From the NCBI GenBank assembly GCA_037176845.1, contig JAYKXP010000238.1, positions 1 through 51,169 on the forward strand: a DNA stretch of 51,169 bases, read 5' to 3'. Origin of the DNA: Paramarasmius palmivorus. Taxonomy: Eukaryota; Basidiomycota; Agaricomycetes; Agaricales; Marasmiaceae. The translations under genes were made by a program, and so were the position numbers. Under the pieces are notes generated by a model that was given only the letters and a program-made list of their open reading frames with translations, was not told where the DNA came from and made no database searches. Below are positions 22,463-35,560 of the stretch, piece by piece (positions within the stretch are counted from its first letter, which is position 1; every line of letters begins with the position of its first letter).

Positions 22463-25400
22463 CTACTCTCCCCCTCTGTCCTCTAATCCACCTTCCACTC
22501 TTTGCTCTACCTCATCCCTACTCTTCCATCCAACCTTTACAAGTCCATGGATCTCCCATTTATGCCGCCTCCAACGGGATTGGATTGTAATCTCTCCAAC
22601 ACCCTTCTGCACAGAAAACACAAAGACAACATTCTCCTGCTCATCCTTGCTTTCTTCTTTACCAGCAGAGACTTCCTGTGTCTTTGGAACTAGTATCCCA
22701 TCCAGATCTGATTTTAGAGTTGCCTTCAGCTCAATTGGCTCATCATGTGTGTTATGCATAGATAACATAATAGTGACCTCTCCTGCACTTGGAGCATAAA
22801 ACAACACCAGGGCTCTTCCTGTATTCTCCAATTGAATGTAATCCCCCCTAGCTTGGACATCTCCACTCCAAAAGGCCTCAAATCCCACTTGATATGTAAA
22901 ACCTGACCCTTTTTCCACACTCATCTTCCACAGTTCCTGATTTGTGAGAATTGCCTTGCAGTGTGACTCTTCACAGGCTTCTCCTGGTCTATGGCACCTT
23001 GTTCCCATAAGGCAGAGGATGTTTGGATGTTTGGTGATGTGGTCAGTGAGGGCTGATTTGAGGTCAGATGAGTTGGAGTTAAAAGATTGGAGAATAAGAG
23101 TTGTCAGTTGTTTTTGTTGACTGCTGTTCTGTTGTGTCTGGAGTATCTGTTTCAAATATTGCCTTTGCAAAACATCTCCTTGCACCTCAAGTGCACAGAT
23201 ATTTTGGATGTTGGAGGTGTAAGTAAGGGCCAAAGAACAAATAGTGTTTTTCTGAACAAGAGAAATGTATGGTAACCATCTGTTATAAGGCATCAGTGGC
23301 TCCACTGTCATTACTCCAAGCAAAAGCCATAAATGTGATAGCCTTTCTTCTCGAGATTCATCTCCACCCCAATTGGCCTCAGTATCAAAGACTGCAGATA
23401 TTGTCCTAGGAACAAGTTCCATAAAATGATTCAGAATTGTTGTCATTGGGGCTCCAGCAGACTCTGTTCCAATTTGTGCTGTAAATGCACGTATTGTCTG
23501 GATCCTTTGACCAAGATCATTGATATGAATATAGGACCTCAATGATTGTAATGTGCTGTGTAGATGATCCCAGACCTTCATCAACTCTGCTATCAACTTT
23601 GCCTTGGAATCATTGGCCTCCTTCCACCCATGCTCCTCATATCGCAAAAAGGCTTTGTCCTTTTGAGCTATAATCCGTGTATTCATTGCTTGCAAACACT
23701 CAGGGTGAAGCTGCAATGCAAGCTTATCATCTTTTGATCTGTGATCAACAAATGTGGATTCCCTCTCCCATAGATACACTTCAAGGATAGCACACTCAAT
23801 GATGTTGATTATTTCGGTCTCCAAGACTATTGGATTTGCACCATGCAATCCCAAAGTCTCATTTGTTGCTTCCACAATAGTGTTCCTGTGTACACATTGC
23901 TGGCTCTCAAGATATTGAGCCACTGAGTTCCACAATTGTACCAGGTTGAGGTATTTGTTGTCATGATCAGACAACTTAGGACTAGCAAAAATAAGTCCAG
24001 TAGAAGCAGGAGGCTTCTGATTGCGAGGAGTGGAGGAGAGGTTCCAAACAAGAAGTAGATTATTCTGCTTCTCTTCAGATTGAAAGAGTCTTCTACGTAG
24101 TTCTTGTGCATGCTCCTGGACCTCAAGAAACAGCTGGCTATGCAGGAAGCCATCATTTTCCTGTTTAATTTGATCACCAAGCAAAACCTGGTAGTACGAG
24201 CTTGAACCTGAGACCATCTTCAGCTCAGATGAGAAGACATTGTTGGAAGGGTTGGCGTTTCCACACCATAGAAATGTCAATGAGCGTGAATCTGTGAAAA
24301 GGATTGTAATGCTGAGGTCTTTGGATGTAGCCCTAGCTGAACCTTCTTGAGGCTCTGTGCTGGCAATAGGAAGCAGTGCATAATATAGTGTAATTGCATT
24401 TGCTCCAAGTCGCTGGATAGGTCCAATCCATGAAGTTGCTGCTGCAAAGAACTCTGCTTCACTGAAGACAGTAAATGGCTTTGGAGAAGACAACTTCTCT
24501 ACAAAGCCAAGTTCTGCACTGTCATATGGTGATGTAATGAGGGGATAATATGGACCATCATCATCATCAGTGGTATGAAGTTTAAGCTTCATTGTCAAGC
24601 CTGTACTCTCATCCCATGATGGGTTCAACCCCCATAGCACCATCCGAAGCAGGGAGAGAAAGGCCTCCATCCCAAACCACACATAAGGACCAGCTGGAGC
24701 ATTGCTGTTCTTGACAATGCTGAAGCACCCAACATAGCCAACAACAATCATCACCATGCCAGCAGCAATCAAGAGTTGGTAGATGACAAGCATTGGAGAA
24801 ACAGCCAAGAGTGCTTTTAGCTCAACATTTGGCACATTTTCTATCCCCTGCTCTGTGCTGGAAGGTGGTTCATGCTCATGAAGATAAGCACGAATATGCT
24901 GTTCAAGGGGCTGCACTTTTTGTGTGTATGTTTCCTCGAGAGGATTGTCCTTCTTGTGTTTGGCTTTCATCCATTCAAGGCTTGTGTTGGTAATGTGGTG
25001 TATTCGGAGCTGTAATGCTAACTGGATACATACAGCACATAGGAATGAGCCAAAGGAACGGAGTACAGGATACACCCATGACAGGGGGTTGTTCCACTGG
25101 TGGCTGGCAAGGTAGATGTAGGGAGTGATGCTAAGGATTGTACAAAACGCAGATGTGATAATGAGTTGCACATTCCAGGGGTAGAGAGCCTTTCTTCCCA
25201 CTGCCCTGATGTCTCTAACAAGCTCCATGAAATCCAGTTCTCCCATGTCATCCTTTATTTCTTTCCAGTACCCCTAACAAGGCACATTAACTTAAGGATT
25301 AATGACAATGACCGAATGCAAACATACACGGTAACTGTTATAGCCATCATACCAAGATGTTTCCCCTTCTGGCTTTACACGCCCCCACCCTGACCACTCA

Positions 25401-25789
25401 AACCCTGAAACCAAGTTTGGGTCATCAATGTGCTGTTCCTCAAGCAGCTTCTTCAGCTTCACCTCAGCCCCATACTGTCCAGTGTCCTTGTCAATTGTCA
25501 CCATCGACGTGACAGACCCAGCTGTCCCAAATCCTGCATCATCTAACCACTGGCCTCCATAGAACCTGCGGTGCGTGATAGTCCCCACGCACGTTGCAAA
25601 GGCCGCCTTGGCACTTCCGAGGCTACCAAATAGCGACAGATTGGAGGCGGCGGCGTAGAGATAGCCCTTCTCGAGAGCGGAACCGACGTGACGCTCGACT
25701 TGTTCGGTTCCAAGAAGGGGAAGAAGAGCAGAGACATCTTGGATGCCGCCGGCGAGGGTAGTGCCAATGTTTTCTGGCGTATCGGACAT
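22463..25789 (-). CDS. Large orphan multi-pass membrane protein (1,090 aa)
   Basis: There are two exons, 25328-25789 and 22463-25273. The 54-nt intron (gtatgt...gttag on the minus strand) joins SYR to GYWKEIKDD in phase 0. The chosen start (MSDTPENIGTTLAGG) is the first Met of a sensible frame; the open frame upstream of it is low-complexity and probably 5' UTR. The N-terminal ~150 residues are soluble (GSALEKGYLYAAASNLSLFG). About four hydrophobic segments follow: around residues 190-212, 224-246, 310-340 and 354-375, the last ending in VLWGLNP. The remaining ~700 residues are soluble, with a Cys/His cluster (CLMGTRCHRPGEACEESHC) about 200 residues from the end. I recall similar orphan proteins from mushroom genomes but know no function. 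The frame is intact with no lesion. Confidence 0.85.
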
Positions 25790-26364
25790 TGTTGGGTGTA
25801 GCAAAGGCAAGGAAGAGCACGGATATAGCGAAAGCTCCTGAACGAAAGGGCGGCTGCAAGTGGGTAAAATGGATTGTGGATGGAAAGGAAGTGGAAGTGG
25901 GGGATGATGGTGGTTCAAGTGAGAGAGCAGCCGCAAGAATGTTGGACACATTCAACGCCCTCATATACAACAGCTGATAATGCTTCGATTCTCACTGTCA
26001 ACACGGCCGGTATTCAATGAGCATTTCGACATCAACACGCGGATGTTCACTCAACAGCTTGCATGAACGCTCTACATCCGCCGATATCTAAAAACCGATA
26101 CAACGAAAGAGCCTCCCTGCTCAACCCAAAGGATGCTTGACCATGAATCTGGGTGTTTTAAGTGAAACCCAGAACCGTTGATGAGAGATAACGAACTGGT
26201 GATCCGGGAATAACGCGAGTACTCCTGATGCTCAATACTCCAATGCCAGTCCCATTGCAGCTTCGTTTGAATACATTCCTTGAAAATACGAGGTGCCCCG
26301 TCAGTCTTGAACTTGAGGTGTAGAGATGTAGAGAGTCAGCGTCGGATAATGATGGTTTGCGATC
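25790..26364. promoter_or_regulatory. Upstream region of the membrane-protein gene
   Basis: It contains the 5' flank of the minus-strand gene starting at 25789. The first ~160 bases are pyrimidine-rich on the minus strand, as in many basidiomycete promoters. No gene is visible. Confidence 0.35.
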
Positions 26365-26620
26365 AAGGCGGCGACGCATCCCCGTCGTTCTCCCCCAACC
26401 ACCATCATCCTTTTCTACCGATATGCGCTCCGCCCTTCGCCCTCCTCCTCCCGTCCTCCAGTCCCCTTTCTATCTTCAGCCGTGATCTGCTTTTGCTGAA
26501 GTTCCGGTGAATGGTACGTCTTTGTTGATCTTGGCACTCGCAAACTTATTTTGCTGACACCTGACACCTTCCCGCAGAACTCACCATGGCCAATCTTATT
26601 CCTCCTCCCGACTTTATCAA
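26365..26620 (+). repeat. Divergent copy of the ACGCGT module
   Basis: It shares the layout of the other copies: GCGACGCATCC (ACGCGT changed to ACGCAT), CAACCACCATCATCC, then a candidate intron running from GTACGTC to CCCGCAG, then CACCATGGCC. The match is weaker than at 9.2 and 35 kb. Confidence 0.4.
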
Positions 26621-29600
26621 GACCCTCCCATTCAAGCTATACGGTTACGAACCCTTTGCCGTCATCATTCTACCCAAACCCTGCATAATTTCGATGTTTT
26701 GCGTCCGCCAAACCAACTTCTGCGACTCTTCGCCCTAATCGATACCTTGCCCACTTCCGTCCGCGACACCTTCAGGGCAATATCAATAACCAGAAATATA
26801 TCTTCCATTCGTATTGGTGTCAGGCTTGGGGAGATTTAGGGGGAACTCGGAGTGGGTAGAAGGATGGAAACACGCACGCTTCAACACCACCTCAACTTTT
26901 TCCACCACTCTCCCCACACAGTACCACCCTCGGCTCTAGTCAATTCGAAAATATGCCCCCATCTCGGCACGAAGCCCTCTCCACCATCTCCGAGAGCTAC
27001 GTGGGGCGCTCATGCCAGCAACGCGAAGCCGGAAACAAAAGACTGCTTGCTTGTCGTGGGTGTTCAGTGGGCGGCGGTACAAAATGGGGTTTTGCAACAT
27101 TCCTGCTTGAAGACTGTGCTCACGCCGATCGCAGAACGTACCGAAGTTCGTTCGACTTGGCGAAGGGTACTGTGGGGTGTTACACAGGCGTGAGTTCACC
27201 CCTCAATTTCTCCGCTACCTTGTTCACTCATAGCCCAACTATACTCAGCAGCCACGACAAGTCAACCCAGAAAGCCGAATAAGCATACGGAGCACACCCA
27301 AGACAGTAACAGCAACCGTCGCCATCAGCTAGGATGAGCAGTATCTGGGAACAGGTTGTCGGTCACTCGAACATCGATAACCTCTTAGCTCCAGCCACAA
27401 CCGGTCCACCTGGCCTTGGGTCAGACCACCGCAGCTCACCATATGTCAGCCTGTTTGGATATGAAGAGCAGCACTAAGAACACATCAACCCAATCTCGAG
27501 TTCACGTGTACGACGGTATTCATCAAGTAACATCGACCCCCAACAGAACTTTTTGCGCTCCCACAACCTCTGCTTGCCTCAACCAGCGACACGAGCCGTT
27601 TGGTCGACAGTTGATCTTGACTTCCGGTTGGCGACCAGGTTGTTCAATCTACGGTCCTCGATGCCGACAGAGACTTAGTTCGCATCCCGTTCATTGAGAT
27701 CGTGGTAGTGTTGTTGGTGCTTTTCGGTCCCAGTGGTCGGGTTTCGTTGATAGTAAGCCTCGCTTCAAGCATCACTTAATCGGTAACTGACTGCTTGAAG
27801 TATCCGGCCAACCTCGTCAGTTCGTTCGGCGATGAAGACTTGGCAGTTCTGGTCTCTTGGGTACGTTTTCGTCGCTTCGTTGCGCTCCGGTTTTGTCCTG
27901 ACTTTAACTTCTTAGGTAACGAAGGTCATTGCTACCAGAGCTCTGCCCTTTCATCTAAACTGTCAACTGGGATGCCTGGATTGTTGGGAGCAGCTCTTGC
28001 GCAGGCTCGTGGTCGAAGACACGATGAGTGGATGTATGTGTCAGAAAGAGCACCGAGGTAAGCTCTTCTATTTTGTCTAGATATGCCAATCATCATTCAT
28101 GAATATACTTTACAGGATCTATACATGTTTGAGATGAACCTCCAGCATTTGCGCAACATCCCCAACACCCTAGAACCTCTCGCTTTCGCTATTGGCCAAG
28201 GCCATGTTTGGCATTCTGAACGCAAAGAAAGAACCGGAAAGATAACACAGTATGTCTTTTCTGTTCCTCTTGCCTGCCGCCGTGTGCTGACGAACACTCT
28301 ACTTGGTATCTAGTGCGAGTTTCCCGAAAGGCCGAGTGTTGAAAGAAAACGAGGACGAGGGTTCTTTCTGACCTGCCCCTCTTGACACACCACCCCAAAG
28401 CTGTCTTTTCGTTCCATCATCTCGAAACCACGCTACCTCGACGAGGTGTCGGTGAAATCTCGTGGGTTACTGCCTTTATCACTACTCATGTACACACTAT
28501 CGCTAACACCCACGCTCAGATTTCAATAACCTATTCTGGAGTAACCTTTCGGTGCATGCATGGGCTGGAGAAGAGACAAAAGGTTGATGTCGAGGTAAGC
28601 AGTGTCATTTTCTCTTGGGCATCCGTATTGTTTCTGAACATGACAGAACGTGTTTAGCCCTTCTATAACGACGAGACATGTAACTTGAACACGGGCCAGA
28701 TCTTCCTTTATTCTGCTCCGTCGTTCGTCACCTCCGCCATGTCACTAGCACCAGCAACAGAAGGAGCAGTTGGCTGATGGTTATCCTCGAATGTTTGTTG
28801 GACCGAATTGATCGATCACTCATTCAAAACTATGCGCTAGACACAACTCAGCAGCCCCTCCGCAACTCTTTTCTATCTTCGGCACGTTCATGGCAAGTCT
28901 CAAGATGAAGGTTACAACCATTTTGTCCTCCTTTTCCACCGATATCTCGAGCATTCCTTGCTGCTCTGTTCAGCCGTCTTGGATTTCAACTGCGCGACGC
29001 GTCGACAAGGAGATGACCTGAAGTCCAACCTCCGGAGTGGATAGTCTTCAAGTGCAAGGTGTAGAACCTTCATAGCTGTGTGGGTTGGCTTCATTGTGAG
29101 CTTTCCCTTTCGCTTTACTCTCTGAATCGCTCACTCACGGAGAGTTCATCTCTAGGATATCATAACCAGTCAAAATCTGTACCCCTCCGCCCGAGCAAAC
29201 GTTGCTCGTATTGAACTGAACGGCGTCTTTATCGCCTTCGTTACTATGGTTGACACGATCATAGGTATCATAGTTTTCGCGGCCTGTTTGGTTTGTTCAA
29301 GCCATTCACCTGGATTGCAGACGAAGACAGCGCAGCTAGGCTAGGTAAGCTCATTCTCTCGAACAGTACAGCTCAGTAATTGACATGATCTACAGGCTGT
29401 ACCGCTATGTGACCAACATGCGGTGCCTCGCGGCACTGCGCTATTCCTGTTATCTAACGCCCATATCGATCACCCAAGGCACTGCTTTGAAGAGAGCAGA
29501 TGCTTTACAAGGCCCACCGCCATACGAACACAGCAGGTTCTTTTTTTCGTTTTCGGAGGCTTGGGGCTTACGAGGATCCACTAGTATTGCCTGAAGCATT

Positions 29601-29700
29601 GGAGGATCGTATTGAGGAAAAGGAAACGAACACATGTAGATGTCGAGGTAAACGCGTGTATTGGTTAGAAATGAATACATGAGGAGATCATTGGCTATCT
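26621..29700 (+). pseudogene. Degenerate repeat-borne coding fragments
   Basis: Exon-like plus-strand pieces occur in changing frames with GT-AG-like joints: YIFHSYWCQAWGDLGG (about 26795-26840), KWGFATFLLEDCAHADRR (about 27085-27140), NHFVLLFHRYLEHSLLL (about 28917-28970). Some have counterparts at 31.4-31.8 kb (for example KWGFATF versus KWVLRYLPF), so this is another member of the same dispersed family. Stops and frameshifts are frequent and no domain was recognised. Confidence 0.4.
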
Positions 29701-30694
29701 ATAGCGTAGAGCCACGGAGGCCAAAGCCAATCAGTATCGAAAGGACGAGTCGGACCAAGATAAAAAGATACCTGTACGAGCAGCTCGACGACCGCCGAGC
29801 TTCAGTAAAGACATGACCAGTGCTGTTCGCCAAGGTTGACGTCGTCGAGGTATCTGACATAGCGGTCAATTCACGCAAGATAGGGAGCTCGATGAAAGAA
29901 ACACGCACTTAGATCGACAGCAGGTGCCTTCGTTGCACCTGCTCGGTCTGTACATGCTAACCCATCTGTTCAAAGTGGGTAGGCTTAGCTTTCGCATGCG
30001 AGGCCTGAAGATGAACTTTGGGCCTGGTTTTCCTCAGTCTTTCGCGGAAACCAGCTGGTAGCTATCGAGGACAATTGGTTGGTAGAGAATGACGGGAGCG
30101 AAATTGGCGTACCCTTTCCAGAGAGCGTCATATGAAGCCATTCTTGACGATTCGGCGATCTAGAAAACATCGGGTCAGCTATTAGCATAAACAAGGTAAG
30201 GAAGATGAGTCTACCCGATCGGTCAGTTCCAATCTTTGCGAGAAAAGCAGAGCAATTGTCTTCAGAGGTGACCAGGTATCGTCACTGGAAAAGAGATGTC
30301 GTTGAAGGGTATCGCGACACCCTAAGCCTTGATTAGGAGGGGCGAGGTCTGAGATCTGAGGCCTGAGGGCTCGAGTTTCTGACGCTCCATGTCAGCGACA
30401 GAGGAAGGTTGAATGATAATGGAGAACGGACGACATGGTTTCCCTGACGTTCTGTGATCTGTCGAACTCTCCGGAGCACCAAGCCTTGCTCCTGATGTCG
30501 GTATTGAGTCGCAGTATACGTGTTATCGAGTCTACGATAGTAGTGAGTTTATAAATTCTGAGATTAGTTTGTAAACTCACCTGTCGTCGAGCTGCCACCT
30601 TTCTAATGCCTCAGGTAGAAGCATGGTCCTAATTCGTATGTTTGTGGATGCTTGAGAATGCAGCGGTAGCTATAGATGTATTGAGGAGCTGGAT
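29701..30694. other. Gene-free stretch
   Basis: No frame is longer than about 70 codons on either strand and there are no recognisable motifs. It is probably decayed repeat sequence between two members of the dispersed family. Confidence 0.4.
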
Positions 30695-30900
30695 GGTGGT
30701 GGTTTGGGAACAAGACGTGCGACGCGTCTTTTTGACCTGACCACCATGTTCCCCTTCACCACCTTGACTTCTTGCGAGCTCTCTTGGCCCAATGTCCAGC
30801 TTTTCCATTCAAGGAGATAGCAGAATACAATAACTGGTACGTCTTGTTCATTTGGCCGCTGACGATGGAACTGAATCGTTGCTTTCTGCAGGGTCTCGAC
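30695..30900 (+). repeat. Copy 3 of the ACGCGT module
   Basis: TGGTGGTTTGGGAACAAG is followed by GCGACGCGTC, TGACCACCATGTTCC and a candidate intron GTACGTC...TTTCTGCAG. The start-codon context matches the copies at 9.2 and 35.0 kb. Confidence 0.55.
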
Positions 30901-31009
30901 TACAACGCTCCTCATCCAACACCCATCCGGCCATTTTGCAAACCCAGGAAACGGCTTATTTTCAGCGATTTCTCTGACCCCAGCGTCCAAACAACACGCT
31001 TCAGCCCAA

Positions 31010-31140
31010 CAACTTGAACAAGACGCGTCTGTCCTCTTACTTGACCACCGCCAGTTCCACCCAAACTATCCTTTGTCCCCTTGTCCGCTTCTTCATTATG
31101 ATACATGGCCTCGCTCTGCACAAGGACTAGTGAAGGGTAT
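31010..31140 (+). repeat. Partial, tandem copy of the ACGCGT module
   Basis: A second AGACGCGTCTGTCC block followed by TTGACCACC lies about 300 bp after the copy at 30.7 kb. It has an ATGATAC start-like region and a GGTATGTTGCG donor-like site. It lacks the exact CCATGTTCC. Confidence 0.35.
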
Positions 31141-32970
31141 GTTGCGTCTCTGTCACTCTTATTACTCGAAAACTCATCTCGCTGATAGAATACGCCCTTC
31201 CCTTAGAGTCCAATCCATCTTCCATCTTCCACCCCACCCGGCTGGTCCAACCATTCTGATCCTTCCACCGAGGACACAAATCCATCCTACATCCATACCC
31301 CCATCCACTCCTTCGGTCCTTCAGCCTCCTGCGTCGCACGCCAAAAAGACAACACCTTTCCCTGTACGATGTTTTCCGCCTGTCGGCTGTCCCCCGTCCT
31401 AGCTCTCAGGACAAGATGAACACTTGGGAATCTCTATTGCGCTTGTATTGGCGTTGGGCTTGGAAAATTGGAAGTGGGGGGATTCGGGTGGAAAGACTTG
31501 GGGTGATTGAACCGTGCACGACCCGACACCCTTCGCTGTCCCGCCGTTGTCTCCTACGCAACTCTATCCCCTCCTTTCCCCGTTTCCAAGAGCCTACTGG
31601 CGTGTCCAGAAACCTCAAGCCCAATCGAATGAAGCCTAGAGCCTGCGTGGACGTTATGGGCAGTTATAAAAAGTGGGTTTTACGCTACCTTCCTTTCTAA
31701 GAGCGGTGCTCATATCGATTGAAGAACAAAGGAAATATATCAACTCGGTTCGTCCTGGCGGAGCAAACTGTGAGGGTGTGGTTCATTGGTGAGTTTACCT
31801 CTCACTTTTCCCGGCTACTTCGGTTACTCATAGTCGACAAAGTCTGCCTATGCAATCATCCCCACACCTTCGCTCTGGAAGCCCGAAGACGCGTCAAATG
31901 CATCCCAAACGCACGCTAGCAACCGATGGTGTCAGTTCGGGCAGGCTTTGTCTCAACAAAGCTGCGCATGGCCAATGGGCTAGTCGCTCGGCCAGCTCTT
32001 CCTTTTGTAGTTGTTGATATCCCTGTGCTCTACAGGATTCTCGTCGTCAATGGAATGGCTTGCGAACGTGAGCAGCTTCGTTTTTCTTATCTCATCCTTT
32101 ACTAATCTTCATGCCTGTCTTTAGCGATAGTTCAACGTTTACTGTCTCCGGTTGTCTTCCCTGCTATTGGTTCGCGTACTGGGGCTGGCAGCCTTCAGAG
32201 AGTCCGAACCAGTTGGACACGAGAACAGCTCGGGGAAACACAACAATCAGCCTGAGCAGGCGATACAACTCGGCGCGAAACTCTCGCGATACCTCAAGCC
32301 TTCGAACTTCAGTACACCCACCTTCTTCGGCAACCTTCCCGGCGAGAATGTAGATTTCAAGTTGTGGTGTCGCAGCCACCGATGCTGGCATATAGATCTC
32401 GGCCTCCTCCACTACTGGGAGCGTTGTTGGTGCTTTTCAGCCCTTCAGGTCTTTGATGTGAACCTGGTAAGGTTTCTCTTGACTTACCATGATTCGGTAG
32501 CTGATCGGACGAAGTATACAGCGAACTCGTCGGTTACAGCCGAAGCAATAACATTTTGTGGTTTGGGTACGGCGTTTTCATTTACCTGTTCGTTGTCTTC
32601 ATGCTGACATTGACGTGCCTAGGTATCGAGAGCGGTGCATCAAGCGGCTTGAGGCCTGGCAACACCTCTCTGTGCTTGACTTGTTCGAGATAGGTTGGCC
32701 ATTCGGAAGTCGCAGCGTAAGATGGATACACGGGTTTGGGGAGATCAAGGTGAGCTTTGTGAGCCTAGCTGTTATTCACGCTGGTTGTTCACACTATTCT
32801 TAGCTCTACGAAAGACACGTTAGATGCCTTTGACGTGCCTTGTCCTATAAAGCGCTGGTTCTCGACTGAAGGAAAACATGCGGTGCGGGGAAAGGACCAA
32901 AGGTACTTGTCGATTGGTATGTTCTTTGTCCTTTGCCTGTACTTTTCATATATTCATGGGTGCCTCTGTA
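31141..32970 (+). pseudogene. Degenerate repeat-borne coding fragments, second set
   Basis: There are short plus-strand frames at 31416-31700, 31719-31919, 32152-32607 and 32558-32803 with donor- and acceptor-like joints. SGGIRVER, KPRACVDVMGS and VRVWFIGEF are typical residues. They are partly alignable with the set at 26.6-29.7 kb. Frames change and stop codons interrupt. Function is not recognised. Confidence 0.35.
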
Positions 32971-35560
32971 CAAAGCCTACCGGGGGTTATAGGCCTCAGG
33001 CCGATGAGCTTTGAAGCTACGAAGAGAGCTAGGACTTGTCTACGTCAACCGGACAGCTATGGAACACATGGATTCTCAATGCGATGATAATGGTGTTCAG
33101 ATGAGCTCATTCATCGTTTTTGATGTAACCAGCCATACTTACAGTGTGCAGATCTATCACATACATATCGGTGTCATACGTACGATACCACCACCGCCGA
33201 AGGGAAAATGAGACCGGTACGTTCTTCTACCCCTTCAATTACTCTCCTAAGGTGCTCATGAAGACCTCTTATATAGGAGCCCTCGACGGATGAACAGCTT
33301 TCAGGGCTAAGGTGGCCGAGAGTTACTTCGAAGGATGAAGGGATCGGTAAAAAGTTATTGCATGTATTTGTTAGTGATGGTGTACACGAATTCACGACCA
33401 CAAGATCGCCCAGTATCCAATCCCTCCCAGTCCAAGTACACCCCAATACCAGTGCCCAACTTCCAGCTAAACACAATGCGGTAAGTAAGAGCCAAGCCAG
33501 GGAGGTTCTGAGTGGACATACCTTGCTATCTTTGAAGCGGAATGGAGCGATTGGCAGTGTCTGTGACAGGGAAACAGTTGGCTCAGGACAGGGAACCAAC
33601 GGAGTAATATGTTGACAGGTGATCGGGGAAAGATGTGCTACTGTCGTTCTTCCAAAAGAGAGTGCCAGATTGTGACCAAACGACGAGATTGACGGAAACG
33701 CGTCTGAGAACAGTTGCCGAGCAGACCAGTCGAAGTAGCTAGATCGGTACTGCGCGGGTCGATAGCGCATCTTTGGTTTTGAGAGAAAAAGGACTATGGC
33801 TCCTAGGGTCTGTCGTTGCACCGTTTCTGGTGCCTTTGACTACCGGCCAGAAAATGTACAGCGTCAGATATTCGTGCAGAAGAATGTTCAGAAAAATAAC
33901 TTACCATAGGACAGGGTGAAGCCTTCAAACTCGTAGGTACTAGAGGTGACTTGAACACTTGACTGTTCCCTGCAGTTCAAACTCTGACATCAAAACTTTG
34001 ACTCGAAGCATTAGAGAAAAGCAAATGCAGCTTGACGGAGACGTACCTTGGTATCGAAGAATGCTCGGTATCAAGCATAGCCTATGTTGTATCATAGGCG
34101 ATATCAACGAAATCTATGAGTAACAGAGGGTAAATGATAAGTACGGTGAAGGAACTTGCTGCGAAAAGAACGTACCTTTGTTCCGTCGAAGACGTTGCTG
34201 TTCTGGGATCGCGGAATTGAAGAACACATTGATAGGTGACGTCGAAAGCTAAGGTTCCACGCGATGGATATCTGAGCGTAGATTTTGGTGCATGAATAGG
34301 GTATTCTGGGCGAAGGAAAGAAACGGGCGCTGCTGAACACCAAGCAGGAGCTCTCGCATGAGCCTGCGTACCAGATTCCGTTTCTGTGCTTCATCCGACG
34401 TGGTTCGCCTCTATCGTACCCATTGTAGCCGATCTTCTGACACGCTTTGGACATTCTGAACCATCAGTCAGCCTGAGAAACGAATTGCGAAAGAGATAGT
34501 CTACCTTGTTGGAGTAAGGCTACGAACGAGGTTTTTCTTTTCGAGAGTCTGCAGGGGCGTCGCGCTGTGAATGGAGTCTCGTTGTTAGGGTCTGTCAAAG
34601 TGCCAGGGATCAGATTTGACGGTGCCAGGAAGACTCTTGTGAGCACTAGGTTGAGGTTAGTGATGTGTAGGTTAACAGAATTTAGAGACACGTACTGTGT
34701 GCGACTATATCCACCTTCCGAGGCTTTCCCAAGTCAAAGATGGCGCGAAATCCACGCCATATGGTGGTTGAAGAACTGATTCTGTCTAATGGTAAGCGTA
34801 AGTTCTCTGAGGAGTGGACTACAAACTTACCAGCTCTAGATCGACATCCTAACGGTGAAGCTCCCACAAAGAGCAGCCATCTCTGTCTGCTAGTCTTGTT
34901 GAGTGTCTTGAAAAATTCCTCAGAGGGTGTATTCAAGGTGAGTTGGAGAGTGTGATGATGGTGGTTTGGGAACAAGGTGTCGCGACGCGTTTCTGCTCCT
35001 GACCACCATGTTCCTTCAAGTTATCCATTCCTCTTCTCCCTGCAAGCACACTGTTTTCAATACCTTTGGCTATCGTTCAAGGAGCAATTAAATGGTGTGC
35101 TCCGTTTATTCTCAGGCTTACGTGCCAACTCAGTTCGCTGACACGCTTGATATCCTTTTCGCAGAGTTCTCCATTTCACTCGACCCAGACGGCCAGATAT
35201 ACGCTCACATCCAGCAAACCCAACATACATGTTCATACTACTCGTTATATGGTCATCTATTGGGTGTTCTAGCATGTAGCGTCGTAGACTAAGCCGGAGT
35301 TACCATACGCCAACGTCCTTCGCCTTCTGTACGCCCATACCGCTGGGATCCATCCTCCATACCCATTTTACATTCACGCAAGGCCCAGAAACTATATTCA
35401 GCGTCTTTGCTATCCCAAAAGCCGTTATACAACGCCCCCGAGCTATCGACGCGTCTTATCGATACCCTTGGGGTCTCTTTCCATCGCAGCCCTTACTCGT
35501 TCCCCATCCGCGTCTTCAACTCAAACCTCCCTCTTCCCTCCTCATCCTCCTCTGAAATCA
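32971..35560. repeat. Dispersed repeat, copy B (uninterrupted)
   Basis: It is collinear with 7017-9527, 10829-11084 and 11850-11900, and so defines the pre-insertion structure of copy A. Minus-strand exon-like frames lie at 33174-33821 (FRFKDSK, LAWLLLTALCL), 34104-34454 and 34464-34691, with a plausible donor (GTACGTTC) near 34170. They face away from the ACGCGT module at 34.97 kb, as if the module were a divergent promoter. Confidence 0.7.
34965..35290 (+). repeat. Copy 4 of the ACGCGT module
   Basis: It starts TTTGGGAACAAGGTGTCG, then CGACGCGTTTCTG, CTGACCACCATGTTCC, and a candidate intron ending TCCTTTTCGCAG, then CTCGACCCAGACGG. This is the clearest copy: after the intron a frame reads EFSISLDPDGQIYAHIQ before the match to the interrupted copy continues. 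Confidence 0.6.
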
